From Vannielia sp. (GTDB taxonomy: Bacteria; Pseudomonadota; Alphaproteobacteria; Rhodobacterales; Rhodobacteraceae), in assembly GCF_029212645.1 (NCBI RefSeq), contig NZ_JARGND010000007.1, positions 28,099-92,098 of the forward strand: a stretch of DNA of 64,000 bases, given 5' to 3'. Both the position numbers and the translations under genes were made by a program. Positions 1-9,222 of this stretch are shown here, piece after piece. Numbering within the stretch: the first letter of the stretch is position 1; the number at the start of each line of letters is the position of its first letter. A model generated the notes under the pieces. The model was not told the DNA's origin. It saw only the letters and a program-made list of their open reading frames with translations, and searched no databases.

Positions 1-351
1 TTTGGCCTTGCCGGGCACCTTGCCGCGATTTGCGAGGCCAGCGGCGTGGGCGCGGCGCTGAAGCTTGAGGCGGTGCCGCTGCTGCCGGGGGCCGCCGAAC
101 TGGCCACCCAAGGGGTGCGTTCAACCCTGTGGCCCGACAACAGAGGCGCCGCCGCTGGCCGCATCATCCTGCCCGCGCCGCTGCCGCCCGAGGCTGCTCT
201 GCTGTTTGATCCACAAACTGCCGGGGGCCTGCTGGCGGCGGTTTCGGCCGGGCGGGCGAGTGCCTTGATCAAGGAGTTGCGCGATTTGGGGTTTGAGGCG
301 GCAAGGATCGGTCAGGTGGTGGAAGGCGAGCCGTTGATCACCCTGCGGTAA
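1..351 (+). CDS. selD: Selenide, water dikinase SelD, C-terminal part (truncated by window edge)
   Basis: The open frame enters from the window edge and ends at a TAA at 349-351. The visible 116 residues begin FGLAGHLAAICEASG and include FDPQTAGGLLAAV, both typical of the C-terminal domain of selenophosphate synthetase. The enzyme makes selenophosphate from selenide and ATP. The catalytic N-terminal Cys/Sec-Lys region lies outside the window. The gene is convergent with mnmH, which uses selenophosphate, so the pair forms a small selenium-modification locus. SelD identity is confident from the motifs; whether the organism also makes selenocysteine cannot be judged here. Confidence 0.9.
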   Translation, partial: FGLAGHLAAICEASGVGAALKLEAVPLLPGAAELATQGVRSTLWPDNRGAAAGRIILPAPLPPEAALLFDPQTAGGLLAAVSAGRASALIKELRDLGFEAARIGQVVEGEPLITLR

Positions 352-451
352 CACGCGGTTCGCGCCTTCGGCAGAGATATTTTGCGCAAAAATTCGGCCC
401 TGTTCGGCGCATTTTCTTGCTGTAAATATCCAATCCCACGCCTGCCAGCGC

Positions 452-1495
452 TCACAAACCTGTAAGCTCCTGCACCAGCCTGTCCGCCGCGCGGTTCAGC
501 CCATCGCTGTCGAGCCGGATATCGAGCGCCGCCGCAGGCTCTGTCAGCCGTTCGCGGGATTTGCCGTAGCGCGGGTCGTAATGCTGGGTGCAGAGCGCGG
601 CGGCCAGCGTTTCAACCTCGCCCGCTTCGGCGAGTGCTTGCCACCCCTCAATCACCTCGCGGCCATGCAGGCGGGTGAGCATGGCGAGCAGCCCGTTCAG
701 CGCCCCGGTATCGGCTGCCAGCTCGGCGTAGAGCCGCGCCAGATAGCGAGCGCGATCCTCCAGCGGCGCGGTGACGGTGAACCGGGGCGCAGCGATCATC
801 CGCTTCCAGAGGGACGGGGGCACCAGCACCTCGCCAATCTTTGAGCTTTCAGCCTCCACCAGCACCGGCTTTGAGGGATCAAGCTGCGCAAGGCGCGCCA
901 AAACCGCGGTTTCAAAGCCCTTTTGCGCGGGTTGCGGCCCCATATTGCCCAGCAGCGAGCCGCGATGATTGGCCAACCCCTCAAGATCAAGCACCTGCCC
1001 GCCGCGCTCAGCGACCAGCGCCAGAAGGTCCGTCTTGGCGGTGCCGGTGTAGCCATCAAGCAGCACCACACGATGGGGCAATTCGGCCTCGTAAAGCGCT
1101 TTCACCACGCCGCGCCGATAGGTTTGGTAACCGCCTTCCAGCTTTTGCACCCGCCAGCCGATCTGCGCGAGGATGGTCGACATCCCGCCAGAGCGCTGCC
1201 CGCCGCGCCAGCAATAAACCAGCGGCTGCCATGCGCCATCCATATCCGCCAGAGGCCCTTCGAGATGCGCGGCAACATTGCGCGCCAGGATCGCCGCGCC
1301 CACCTTGCGGGCCAGAAACGGGCTTTGCTGAGTGTAGATCGTGCCGACCTGGGCACGCTCGGCATCGGAAAACACCGGTAGCGAGATAGCGCCGGGGATG
1401 TGATCCTCGGCGTATTCAGCAGGCGCGCGCACGTCGATCACCGTGTCAAACGGCAGGTCGAGCCCCTGGGCCGGATCTGGAAGCTGGTAGGACAT
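452..1495 (-). CDS. mnmH: tRNA 2-selenouridine synthase MnmH (SelU)
   Basis: The 347-residue protein starts MSYQLPDPAQ and has an N-terminal rhodanese domain. The rhodanese loop reads VYCWRGGQRSGGM and supplies the catalytic Cys. A P-loop-like segment, GYTGTAKTDLL, follows. This two-domain layout and length are characteristic of MnmH, which replaces sulfur by selenium in 2-thiouridine at the wobble position of tRNAs for Lys, Glu and Gln, using selenophosphate. An upstream extension of the frame to 1693 overlaps the ABC permease gene and looks non-coding, so the ATG at 1495 was chosen. It lies 112 bp downstream of the ybbP-like gene on the same strand. Confidence 0.92.
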   Translation of the reverse strand: MSYQLPDPAQGLDLPFDTVIDVRAPAEYAEDHIPGAISLPVFSDAERAQVGTIYTQQSPFLARKVGAAILARNVAAHLEGPLADMDGAWQPLVYCWRGGQRSGGMSTILAQIGWRVQKLEGGYQTYRRGVVKALYEAELPHRVVLLDGYTGTAKTDLLALVAERGGQVLDLEGLANHRGSLLGNMGPQPAQKGFETAVLARLAQLDPSKPVLVEAESSKIGEVLVPPSLWKRMIAAPRFTVTAPLEDRARYLARLYAELAADTGALNGLLAMLTRLHGREVIEGWQALAEAGEVETLAAALCTQHYDPRYGKSRERLTEPAAALDIRLDSDGLNRAADRLVQELTGL

Positions 1496-1607
1496 GCCGC
1501 CTGCTACCGCGTCCGGCGCGCCGAGAAAAGGGCGCAACGGGGAAGCTTGGCCCAAATCAACAAGGGAATGCGCCCGCAAGGGCGCGATTTTATCGCAGCA
1601 GCCCCGC

Positions 1608-4133
1608 TCATTCGGCAGAACGCAGCACGCGGGCGGGGGGCTGCGCGAGCGGGCGCAGGGCGAAGAGCAGGCCTGCGATGAGCGTGGCGGCAACGCCGCC
1701 GGTGACGATGGCCAGCGCCGAGAGCGGCTCGAAGGTGAAATCGCCCTCCATCACAAAGGTCGTGACCGCCCAGCCTGCCAACCCGCCAGCAAAGATCGCC
1801 ACAAGCCCTGCCGCAAACCCGAGGAGCGCGGCGCGCAGGGTGAGGTAGGCCAGCACGCGGCGGCGTTCGGCCCCCACGGTCTTGAGCACGGCGGCTTCAA
1901 ACTCCCGCGCCGGTTGGCCCGCGGCGGCGGCACCGATCAGCACCACGCCACCGGTGATCAGCGAGGCCATGGCGCCATAGGTGATCGCCGCCGTGATGCC
2001 CTCGATCAGCCCAGCCACGCGGGAGATCGCATCGCGCACCCCGATCCCGGTGATGTTGGGCCATGTGCGGGTGACATCGCGCAGGATCGCGTTTTCCGCC
2101 TCCGGCGCGGAATAGACGGTTGAGATATAGCTATGCGGCGCGCCTTTCAGCGCAGCCTCGTTGAAGGTTATTACGAAGTTGATGCCCATGGTCGAAAAAT
2201 CCACATCGCGCAGGTTGGCCACGCGGGCGGTGATCTCGCGGCCGAGCACGTTCACCGTGACCTCGTCGTCGACCTCAAGGCCGATCTCCTCGGCCTCTTC
2301 GCGCGCAAAGCTCATCAGCGGGGCGCCGGTATAATCCTCGGGCCACCACGCGCCCTCGGTGACGCGTATGCTGGAGGGTTGGGCGGCGGCATAGGTGAGG
2401 CCGCGATCCCCGCGCACAACCCAGTGGTTGCCTGCCACCTTCTCGGCATCCTGCCCGTTGATCCGGGTGATCACGCCGCGCAGCATCGGCGCGGTATCCA
2501 CCCGCGTGACCTGCGGATCGCCTTCGACGCGGGCGCGAAAGCCGTCGATCTGGGTGGGCTGGATATCAATGAAGAAGAACGAAGGCGCGACCTCGGGCAG
2601 GTCGCCTTCGATAGCCGCCTGCATGTTGGTTGAAACCTGCCCCACCGCCGCCAGCACCGAAAGGCCAAGGCCGAGCGACAGCACCACCGCGCCCGCCTCC
2701 TGCCCCGGACCGCCCACAGAGCCAAGCGCGAGGCGCAGGGCCGACCAGCCGCGCACCATGCGGGCGCGGGCCAGACGGCGGGCCAGGCGGCGGATGCCCC
2801 ATGAGGCGGCGAGCAGCAGCAAAAGGGCGGCGGCCACGCCGAGGGCGGCCCAGAGGGTGAGGGTCACAAGCCCCGAAAAATACGCCGCAGAAGCGATCAG
2901 CGCCGCCACAAGCGCCACGGTCAGGACGATGACGGGCCAGCGGGGCAACCGCCAGGTGGCGCTGTCGGTGATGGCCCGGAAGAGTTGCGCGGGGCGGATC
3001 TCTTCGGCACGGGAGACCGGCCAGAGGGTGAACACGAGGGCGGTGAGCGCGCCGTAGAGCGCGGCCTCGGCCAGCGGGCCGGGGTAGATGGTGAACTCGG
3101 TCGGCAAAGGCTGGCGGGCCTCAAGCAGCGGCGCGATGGCGAGCACCGCGAGCGCCCCCAGCACGAGGCCGATCACGATGCCGAGCGCCGCCAGAACGCC
3201 GATCTGGATCAGGTAGGCCCAAAGGATGGTCGCGCGGGTTGCGCCCAGCGTTTTGAGGGTGGCGATGACCGGGGTTTTGCGCTCCAGATAGGCGCGCACG
3301 GCCGCTTGAATCCCCACGCCACCCACCGCAAGGCCCGCAAGCCCCACCAGCACCAGAAAGGCGCTGATCCGATCCACAAAGCGGTTAAGCCCCGGCGCGC
3401 CATTGCGGCTGTCGCGCCAGCGCACGCCGGCATCGCGAAACTCGGCCTCGGCGGCGGTTTTCATCGCCTCAAGGTCAACCCCTTCGGGCAGGGCGAGGCG
3501 ATAGCGGGTTTCAAACAGGGTGCCGGGGGCAAGCAGGCCCGAGCCTTCAAGAGCGGCGCGGCGCAGCAGGGTGCGCGGCCCAAGCGAAAAGCCAGAGCCA
3601 GCGGCATCCGGCTCTAGCGTGAGGGCGGCAGACAGGTGGTAGCTGGCGGTGCCAAGCTCAAACGTATCTCCCACCGAAAGGCCAAGCTGGGCGATCAACG
3701 CCGGGTCCATCACCGCGCCGGGCAGGCCCCCTGCCCCATCAAGTGCTGCGGCCAGCGCCATGGGCGGATCAAGGCGCGGGGTGCCATAAAGCGGATAGGC
3801 GGCATCAATACCCTTCACCTGGGTCAGCGCGGTGTTTTCCCCCGCGCGCACCATCGAGCGGAAATCGACAACTTCGGAAACGGCCGTGGCGCGGGCCTCC
3901 ATCCAGCTGCGCTCGGCCCCATCGGCGGTGCGGTAGGTGAAGCGCATCTCGGCGTCGCCGCCCAGCATGGTGGCGCCTTCGCGCATCAGCCCGCCTGTGA
4001 GGCTTTCCTGCACAAGGCCCACGGCGGCAATTGCGGCCACGCCGAGCGCGAGGCAGGCGATGAACACGCGAAAGCCCGAAAGCCCGCCACGTAGCTCACG
4101 CCGGGCGATGCGCAGCGCGTGGCTGAGGTTCAT
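1608..4133 (-). CDS. ABC transporter permease, FtsX/MacB type (YbbP-like)
   Basis: This 841-residue membrane protein starts MNLSHALRIARRELRGG and has the layout of the YbbP family: an N-terminal membrane anchor, a large periplasmic domain, two FtsX-like blocks of three or four membrane segments, and a C-terminal bundle ending in ALRPLAQPPARVLRSAE. It overlaps the ATPase gene by 4 bp (ATGA), so the two are translationally coupled. Together with the divergent esterase the order matches the tesA-ybbA-ybbP locus of E. coli. Family members act in mechanotransmission or lipophilic substrate export rather than classical import. The substrate is unknown. Confidence 0.88.
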   Translation of the reverse strand: MNLSHALRIARRELRGGLSGFRVFIACLALGVAAIAAVGLVQESLTGGLMREGATMLGGDAEMRFTYRTADGAERSWMEARATAVSEVVDFRSMVRAGENTALTQVKGIDAAYPLYGTPRLDPPMALAAALDGAGGLPGAVMDPALIAQLGLSVGDTFELGTASYHLSAALTLEPDAAGSGFSLGPRTLLRRAALEGSGLLAPGTLFETRYRLALPEGVDLEAMKTAAEAEFRDAGVRWRDSRNGAPGLNRFVDRISAFLVLVGLAGLAVGGVGIQAAVRAYLERKTPVIATLKTLGATRATILWAYLIQIGVLAALGIVIGLVLGALAVLAIAPLLEARQPLPTEFTIYPGPLAEAALYGALTALVFTLWPVSRAEEIRPAQLFRAITDSATWRLPRWPVIVLTVALVAALIASAAYFSGLVTLTLWAALGVAAALLLLLAASWGIRRLARRLARARMVRGWSALRLALGSVGGPGQEAGAVVLSLGLGLSVLAAVGQVSTNMQAAIEGDLPEVAPSFFFIDIQPTQIDGFRARVEGDPQVTRVDTAPMLRGVITRINGQDAEKVAGNHWVVRGDRGLTYAAAQPSSIRVTEGAWWPEDYTGAPLMSFAREEAEEIGLEVDDEVTVNVLGREITARVANLRDVDFSTMGINFVITFNEAALKGAPHSYISTVYSAPEAENAILRDVTRTWPNITGIGVRDAISRVAGLIEGITAAITYGAMASLITGGVVLIGAAAAGQPAREFEAAVLKTVGAERRRVLAYLTLRAALLGFAAGLVAIFAGGLAGWAVTTFVMEGDFTFEPLSALAIVTGGVAATLIAGLLFALRPLAQPPARVLRSAE

Positions 4134-4843
4134 TCTGCGGCCTCGGGGGAAGGCTGCGCCGCATCAGCGGCTTCGGGGGCGATCAGCCCGTCGGCCAGCC
4201 GGATCACCCGCGAACAGCGGGCGGCCAGTTCACGGGAGTGGGTCACAAGCACCAGAGTGGCGCCGCGCTCGGAGGAGAGTTTGAACAACAGGTCGGTCAC
4301 AAGTGCGCCAGTGGCGGCATCAAGGTTGCCGGTGGGTTCATCTGCCAGCAGGATATCGGGGCGCGGTGCAATGGCGCGGGCCAGGGCCACCCGCTGCTGC
4401 TCCCCGCCCGACATTTGCGCCGGGTAGTGATGGGCGCGGTCGCCAAGCCCCACCGCATCAAGCTCGGCCTCGGCGCGCTCAAAAGCATCTGCCGCGCCGG
4501 CCAGTTCGAGCGGGGTTGCAACATTTTCCAGCGCGGTCATGGTGCCAATAAGGTGGAAGGATTGGAACACCACCCCCATATGCTCAAGACGGAAGCGGGC
4601 CAGCGCGTCTTCATCCATTGCGGTGAGGTCCTGGCCCAGCGCGGTGACGGTGCCGGATGTGGCTGTATCAAGCCCGCCCATCAACATGAGGAGTGACGAT
4701 TTGCCAGACCCTGACGGCCCGATGAGCCCCAGCGTTTCCCCCTTTTCGACCGAGAGCGAGATGCCATGCAGGATCTCGACCCGCCCTGCATTGCCGTCGA
4801 GCGCGAAGGTGAGGTCTTTGAGGGAGAGGATCGGATCGGTCAT
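4130..4843 (-). CDS. ybbA: ABC transporter ATP-binding protein, LolD/YbbA type
   Basis: The 237-residue ATPase has Walker A GPSGSGKSS, signature MSGGEQQR and Walker B ILLADEPTGNLD. The EPTGNLD form is typical of the MacB/LolD/YbbA subgroup that partners FtsX-like permeases. The ATG at 4843 was preferred to an upstream extension because GAAAGG lies six bases before it. Its start codon overlaps that of the divergent esterase gene, so there is no spacer between the two genes. It forms an exporter with the downstream permease. Confidence 0.92.
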   Translation of the reverse strand: MTDPILSLKDLTFALDGNAGRVEILHGISLSVEKGETLGLIGPSGSGKSSLLMLMGGLDTATSGTVTALGQDLTAMDEDALARFRLEHMGVVFQSFHLIGTMTALENVATPLELAGAADAFERAEAELDAVGLGDRAHHYPAQMSGGEQQRVALARAIAPRPDILLADEPTGNLDAATGALVTDLLFKLSSERGATLVLVTHSRELAARCSRVIRLADGLIAPEAADAAQPSPEAAE

Positions 4844-5522
4844 GGCACGGCCTTTCGTTTCATTTCGATATGGTGCCAAGAGGTTGGCCTGCAAGGGGAT
4901 TGCTGCAATTTGGCTGGTTTCTGCGCCCTTTGCCGCAGCCGCCGAGCCGGTGGTGGTGGCTGCATTGGGCGATAGCCTGACAGCGGGTTACGGGTTGCCA
5001 AGGGCCGATGGCTTTGTGCCGCAGATGCAGGCCTGGCTTACAGAACAGGGTGTTGAGGTAGAGGTGCGCAACGCCGGTGTGAGCGGAGATACCACCGCAG
5101 GCGGCCTCAGCCGGGTGGATTGGACGCTCACCGATGACGTTGACGCGATGATTGTGGCGCTGGGCGGCAATGACCTGCTGCGCGGGCTTGATCCGGCTGT
5201 GAGCCGCCGCAACCTTGATGGTATTTTACAGGCCGCCAAGGCAAAGGACGTGCCCGTGCTGCTGGTGGGTGTGGCCGCCTCGATGAACTACGGCGCCGAT
5301 TACAAGGCAGCGTTTGACGGGATGTATGCGGAGCTGTCAGCGCAATATGAAACGCTGCTCTACCCCGATTTCTTTCGCGGCCTCGCGGAGCTGCCCGATA
5401 GGGAGGTAGCACGGCGCGAGCATTTGCAGGGTGATGGGATTCACCCCGATGCGAGCGGCGTGGAGATATTGGTAGAGGCCATGGGGCCAAGCGTTTTGGA
5501 GCTGGTCAGGCAGGCGCAGTAA
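4842..5522 (+). CDS. tesA: SGNH-hydrolase arylesterase / TesA-like lysophospholipase, exported
   Basis: The 226-residue protein begins with a basic stretch and a hydrophobic segment ending APFAAAAEP, a probable signal peptide, so it acts in the periplasm. All SGNH blocks are present: GDSLTAGYG (nucleophile Ser), the Gly of NAGVSGDTT, LGGNDLLRG (Asn) and GDGIHPDASG (Asp-His). Family members hydrolyse acyl esters, lysophospholipids and acyl-CoA. Neighbouring ybbA-ybbP in divergent orientation is a conserved arrangement. The ATG at 4842 overlaps the ybbA start codon. A TTG about 36 bases downstream is an alternative start that would still give a signal peptide. Confidence 0.88.
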   Translation: MARPFVSFRYGAKRLACKGIAAIWLVSAPFAAAAEPVVVAALGDSLTAGYGLPRADGFVPQMQAWLTEQGVEVEVRNAGVSGDTTAGGLSRVDWTLTDDVDAMIVALGGNDLLRGLDPAVSRRNLDGILQAAKAKDVPVLLVGVAASMNYGADYKAAFDGMYAELSAQYETLLYPDFFRGLAELPDREVARREHLQGDGIHPDASGVEILVEAMGPSVLELVRQAQ

Positions 5523-5548
5523 GCGGCGTTTTGGGCGGTGGCGGGGCG

Positions 5549-6472
5549 TCAGCGCCAGTCAAAGAAGCCATCGTCAGCGCGGGCCAAAAGCTCGGCGGCG
5601 AGGTCTTCGCCCATCATACCCCCGTCGGCGATGGGGCCGGAGCGGCTGCCAACCAGCGCCTCGGTGCCATCGGTGCGCAGGATTTCCCCGCGCAGGGTGA
5701 GGGTGCCGCCATCAATCTCGGCCAAGCCGCCGATGGGGGTTTCGCAAGAGCCATCCAGCGCGGCGAGGAAGCTGCGCTCGGCGGCGAGGCGCATGTGGGT
5801 TTCTTCATGGCGCAGCGGCGCGAGCAGGGCTTCGGTTTCGCTGTCACCGATGCGCCGTTCGATGCCGATAGCGCCCTGGGCGACGGCAGGCAGCATATCA
5901 TCCGGCGAGATCGGCGTGCGCGGAATTGCCATGGCATCCAGCCGGTTGAGGCCCGCCATGGCAAGGAAGGTGGCATGGGCGATCTTGGCTTGCAGCTTTT
6001 TCACGCGGGTCTGCACATTGCCCCGAAACTCAACCACCTTGAGATCAGGCCGCTTGTGCAAAAGCTGGGCCTTGCGGCGCAGCGACGAGGTGCCAACGAC
6101 CGCGCCATCCGGCAGATCGGCCAGGGTGCCGCCTTCAAACGAGATGAAGGCATCACGCGGGTCTTCACGCGGCAGGTAACAATCAAGCATCAAGCCGTCG
6201 GGCTGGGCAACGGGCATGTCTTTCATCGAGTGCACGGCCACGTCGATACCGCCCTCAATGAGCTGGTCTTCGATCTCCTTGGTGAACAGCCCCTTGCCGC
6301 CAATCTCGCGCAGCGCCCGGTTTTGCACACGGTCGCCGGTGGTGGTAATCACCACGATTTCGAACTGTTCTTCGAGCATCCCGTGGGCCTTCATCAGGCG
6401 CGCGCGGGTTTCGATGGCTTGGGCAAGGGCGAGCGGAGAGCCGCGGGTGCCGATCTTGAGCGTCTTGGTCAT
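5549..6472 (-). CDS. hemC: Hydroxymethylbilane synthase (porphobilinogen deaminase)
   Basis: This 307-residue enzyme starts MTKTLKIGTRGSPLALAQ, the signature N-terminus of HemC. The segment AAERSFLAALDGSCETPIGG contains the Cys that binds the dipyrromethane cofactor. It condenses four porphobilinogen molecules into hydroxymethylbilane in heme and bacteriochlorophyll synthesis. Length agrees with E. coli HemC (313). The frame extends 12 codons upstream, but the ATG at 6472 matches the family N-terminus. It is divergent from hemE across a 96 bp spacer that must hold both promoters. Confidence 0.96.
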   Translation of the reverse strand: MTKTLKIGTRGSPLALAQAIETRARLMKAHGMLEEQFEIVVITTTGDRVQNRALREIGGKGLFTKEIEDQLIEGGIDVAVHSMKDMPVAQPDGLMLDCYLPREDPRDAFISFEGGTLADLPDGAVVGTSSLRRKAQLLHKRPDLKVVEFRGNVQTRVKKLQAKIAHATFLAMAGLNRLDAMAIPRTPISPDDMLPAVAQGAIGIERRIGDSETEALLAPLRHEETHMRLAAERSFLAALDGSCETPIGGLAEIDGGTLTLRGEILRTDGTEALVGSRSGPIADGGMMGEDLAAELLARADDGFFDWR

Positions 6473-6568
6473 ACCCGTGGGGATAGCCCGCAGGCACGGG
6501 GGTGACAATGCGACACTTGACTTTAGCTGCCCCGCAAGAGACCAAACCCCGCACCAAGGAGGCAGGTC

Positions 6569-7603
6569 ATGGCGGAAAAGAAAAGCATTCTCAAGGCACT
6601 AGCGGGTGAGGCCCAGGAAGTTCCGCCGATCTGGATGATGCGCCAGGCCGGGCGCTACCTGCCGGAATACCGCGCCACCCGTGCCAAAGCCGGGGATTTC
6701 CTGAGCCTGTGCTACAATTCAGAGTTGGCCGCCGAGGTCACGCTGCAACCTATACGGCGCTATGATTTTGATGCCTCGATCCTGTTTGCCGATATTCTGC
6801 TGCTGCCTCAGGCGCTTGGCGCGGATCTGTGGTTTGTCACCGGGGAGGGGCCGCGGCTTTCCACCATCGAAACCCATAGCGACTTTCAAAAGCTGAAGCA
6901 CGCGGGCGATGTGCATGAGCATCTCGCCCCGATCTACGAAACCCTGCGCATTTTAGGCCGCGAGCTGCCCGAAAAGACCACGCTGATCGGCTTTGCCGGG
7001 GCGCCTTGGACGGTGGCAACCTATATGATCGCCGGGCGCGGCACCCCCGACCAAGGGCCAGCGCATAAGCTGATGGTCGAAAATCGCGCGCTGTTTGACG
7101 CGGTGATGGACCTGCTCACCGAGGCGACGGTGGAATACCTGAGCGCCCAGATCGAGGCCGGGGCCGAGGTGGTGAAACTGTTTGATAGCTGGGCTGGGAG
7201 CCTTGAGGGCGATGAATTCACCCGCTACTCGCTTGAGCCGCAACGCAAGATCATTGCCGCGCTCAAGGCGCGCCACCCCAACACGCCGATCATCGCCTTC
7301 CCGCGCGGCGCGGGCGAGCGGTTTGAAGGCTTCGCCAAGGCAACAGGGGCCGATTGCGTAGCGCTGGATGATGGCGTGACCCCGGAATGGGCTGCCAAGC
7401 ATGTGCAAAAAGACGGCTGCGTGCAGGGCAACCTCAAATCATCGCATATGGTGACCGGAGGCGAGGATCTGGTGCGCGAGACGCGCCATATCGTTGAGGC
7501 GTTCAAGGGCGGGCCGCATATCTTCAACCTCGGCCACGGGATCACCCCGGATGCCGATCCCGACAACGTGCAATTGATGATCGACACGGTGCGCGGCGGC
7601 TAA
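6569..7603 (+). CDS. hemE: Uroporphyrinogen decarboxylase
   Basis: The 344-residue protein carries [17 protein letters not shown] near the N-terminus, the UROD signature that binds the substrate carboxylates, and [14 protein letters not shown], the second family signature. It decarboxylates uroporphyrinogen III to coproporphyrinogen III in the cytoplasm. A strong AAGGAGG ribosome binding site precedes the ATG at 6569. It is divergent from hemC, and hemF lies about 650 bp downstream on the other strand, so three consecutive tetrapyrrole steps are encoded within 3.6 kb. Confidence 0.96.
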   Translation: MAEKKSILKALAGEAQEVPPIWMMRQAGRYLPEYRATRAKAGDFLSLCYNSELAAEVTLQPIRRYDFDASILFADILLLPQALGADLWFVTGEGPRLSTIETHSDFQKLKHAGDVHEHLAPIYETLRILGRELPEKTTLIGFAGAPWTVATYMIAGRGTPDQGPAHKLMVENRALFDAVMDLLTEATVEYLSAQIEAGAEVVKLFDSWAGSLEGDEFTRYSLEPQRKIIAALKARHPNTPIIAFPRGAGERFEGFAKATGADCVALDDGVTPEWAAKHVQKDGCVQGNLKSSHMVTGGEDLVRETRHIVEAFKGGPHIFNLGHGITPDADPDNVQLMIDTVRGG

Positions 7604-7706
7604 GCCCCCGCCCATCCGGGCACGCAACCGCAGGCTGTTTCCGCGCTGCGGCGTGTGAAATAGGCGATTCGGTGGCATAATCAGCGGCATTTCAGGGGGA
7701 AATCTG

Positions 7707-8222
7707 ATGCCGGATGATGAGATCACAGTGAGTCCGTCAAACCTGTCTGACGCGGCCAACGGAAAAACCGATACAATTGTGGTGACCCACGGCCAACAGG
7801 GCGGGCGTAAGGTGCGCGGGCAAGACCTGCCTGCGGTGTTGCAGCAGGCCGGGGTGAAGAAAGATTGGAAAGGCACGCTGGTGGTGGCCTTTCCAGACGT
7901 CTGCAAAACGCCCTCGCCAGGGGGGCCGGTGCCGATCCCCTACCCTTCGATCTCGACCGAGCCGGCAAACGGCAAGAAGGTGAACCTCAAGGAGGCGATC
8001 TACCGCGCCGGGTTCAAAAGCGTGACTGTGGCCAGCCTTGGCGACGAGCCGGGTGTGATGGGAGCAAAGGCGCATACCAAGGGGGCGTTCACCGGCTACT
8101 CGTTTGATGTGAAGGCAGAAGGCAAGCACCTGTTGGGCCATGAGTTGACCCATACGGTGCAGCAAAGCCATGCGCCCCATATCGTGCCGTCCCAAACCAA
8201 GGTGATCGTGACCGCGCCCTAA
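7707..8222 (+). CDS. Small PAAR-like (DUF4150-type) protein with an HELTH motif
   Basis: The 171-residue protein contains AFPDVCKTPSPGGPVPIPYP (about residues 70-89), SLGDEPGV and a C-terminal PSQTKVIV. These match the conserved blocks of DUF4150/PAAR-like proteins, which cap the type VI secretion spike or sit beside its effectors. Between the last two blocks, where relatives as I recall them have an HLDxTTHN-like segment, this protein reads GHELTHTVQQ, an HEXXH pattern as in zinc metallopeptidases. AGGGGG lies seven bases before the ATG. No T6SS or toxin gene is adjacent; the gene stands alone between hemE and hemF. Function is unknown and HEXXH could be coincidental. Confidence 0.72.
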   Translation: MPDDEITVSPSNLSDAANGKTDTIVVTHGQQGGRKVRGQDLPAVLQQAGVKKDWKGTLVVAFPDVCKTPSPGGPVPIPYPSISTEPANGKKVNLKEAIYRAGFKSVTVASLGDEPGVMGAKAHTKGAFTGYSFDVKAEGKHLLGHELTHTVQQSHAPHIVPSQTKVIVTAP

Positions 8223-8250
8223 GGCGAGGATCGCGCCTGGCCCTGAAGGG

Positions 8251-9132
8251 CTAAACCCATTTTGCCAGCGGCGGCAGGCTCATCAGCACGGCGTTGGCGT
8301 CATGCCCGGTGGCGAGGCCAAACTTGGTGCCGCGATCGTAGACAAGGTTATATTCGGCGTAGAGGCCCCGGTGGATGAGCTGGGTGTTCTTGTCGGCCTC
8401 GCTCCACTCAGCACCCATGCGCCGCTCGGTCAGGGGCAGGAAGGCGGGGAGGAAGGCGCGGCCAATGTCTTGCGTCAGCGCGAAATCAGCCTCCCAATCG
8501 CCGGAATTGCGATCATCCATGAAGATGCCGCCCACCCCACGGGCGCGTTTGCGGTGGGGGATGTAGAAATACTCGTCGGCCCATGATTTGAGCGCCGGGT
8601 AAAGATCATCGCCATGCGGGTCGAGGTGGCGCTTTTGGGTCGCATGAAAGTGCGCGGTGTCTTCCTCATACTCGATGCAGGGGTTCAGATCGGAGCCGCC
8701 GCCAAACCACCAGGCCGAGGGCGTCCAGAACATGCGGGTGTTCATGTGCACCGCCGGGGCGTGGGGGTTTTGCATATGCGCAACAAGGCTGATGCCAGAG
8801 GCCCAGAAGGCCGGGTTTTCGGCCACGCCGGGCACGCCGCGGGCCGCCATGGCCTTTTGCGCCGCGTCGCCAAGCGTGCCGTGCACGGTGGACACGTTGA
8901 CGCCCACCTTCTCGAACACCCGGCCCCCGCGCATGACGCTCATCAGCCCGCCGCCCGCATCGGAGCCATCATCGGAGGCGCGTTTGGTTTCGCTCACCTC
9001 GAAGCGGCCTGCCGGAGCGGGAGCGGTGGTGAGTTTGTCTTCCAGCCCCTCGAAGGCGGCGACGATCTCATCACGCAGGGTGCGAAACCATGCCGAGGCG
9101 CGGGTTTTTTCGGCGTCCATCCTGCTGCTCAT
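8251..9132 (-). CDS. hemF: Coproporphyrinogen III oxidase, oxygen-dependent
   Basis: The 293-residue protein has the HemF blocks GGGLMSVMRGGRVFEKVGVNVSTVHG, NPHAPAVHMNTRMFW, WWFGGGSDLNP and YNLVYDRGTKFGL (given in pieces). The conserved His and Asp residues of these blocks bind substrate. The enzyme converts coproporphyrinogen III to protoporphyrinogen IX using O2, so the organism makes heme aerobically; an oxygen-independent HemN may exist elsewhere. AGGAAGG precedes the ATG at 9132; an internal ATG at 9120 is an alternative start. Confidence 0.96.
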   Translation of the reverse strand: MSSRMDAEKTRASAWFRTLRDEIVAAFEGLEDKLTTAPAPAGRFEVSETKRASDDGSDAGGGLMSVMRGGRVFEKVGVNVSTVHGTLGDAAQKAMAARGVPGVAENPAFWASGISLVAHMQNPHAPAVHMNTRMFWTPSAWWFGGGSDLNPCIEYEEDTAHFHATQKRHLDPHGDDLYPALKSWADEYFYIPHRKRARGVGGIFMDDRNSGDWEADFALTQDIGRAFLPAFLPLTERRMGAEWSEADKNTQLIHRGLYAEYNLVYDRGTKFGLATGHDANAVLMSLPPLAKWV

Positions 9133-9222
9133 CGGGGGCGTCCTTCCTGCAATATCATCGTGATTTGGCGAATCTTGCCGCGCAGCCTATCCTTGCGGTC
9201 AAGCCATTGAAAGGACACCTCC

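Noticed and set aside
1495..1693. An N-terminal extension of MnmH
   Set aside because: The extension overlaps the permease gene, is Ser/Arg/Pro-rich without domain features, and the family begins near the internal ATG.
2467..2474. GTGATCAC in the YbbP-like gene, and similar copies in mrdA and sucD
   Set aside because: These lie inside coding sequence as Val-Ile-Thr codons, without a second copy at 21 bp.
7707..8222. A type VI secretion cluster around the PAAR-like gene
   Set aside because: Both neighbours are heme synthesis genes and no VgrG, Hcp or effector gene is within the window.
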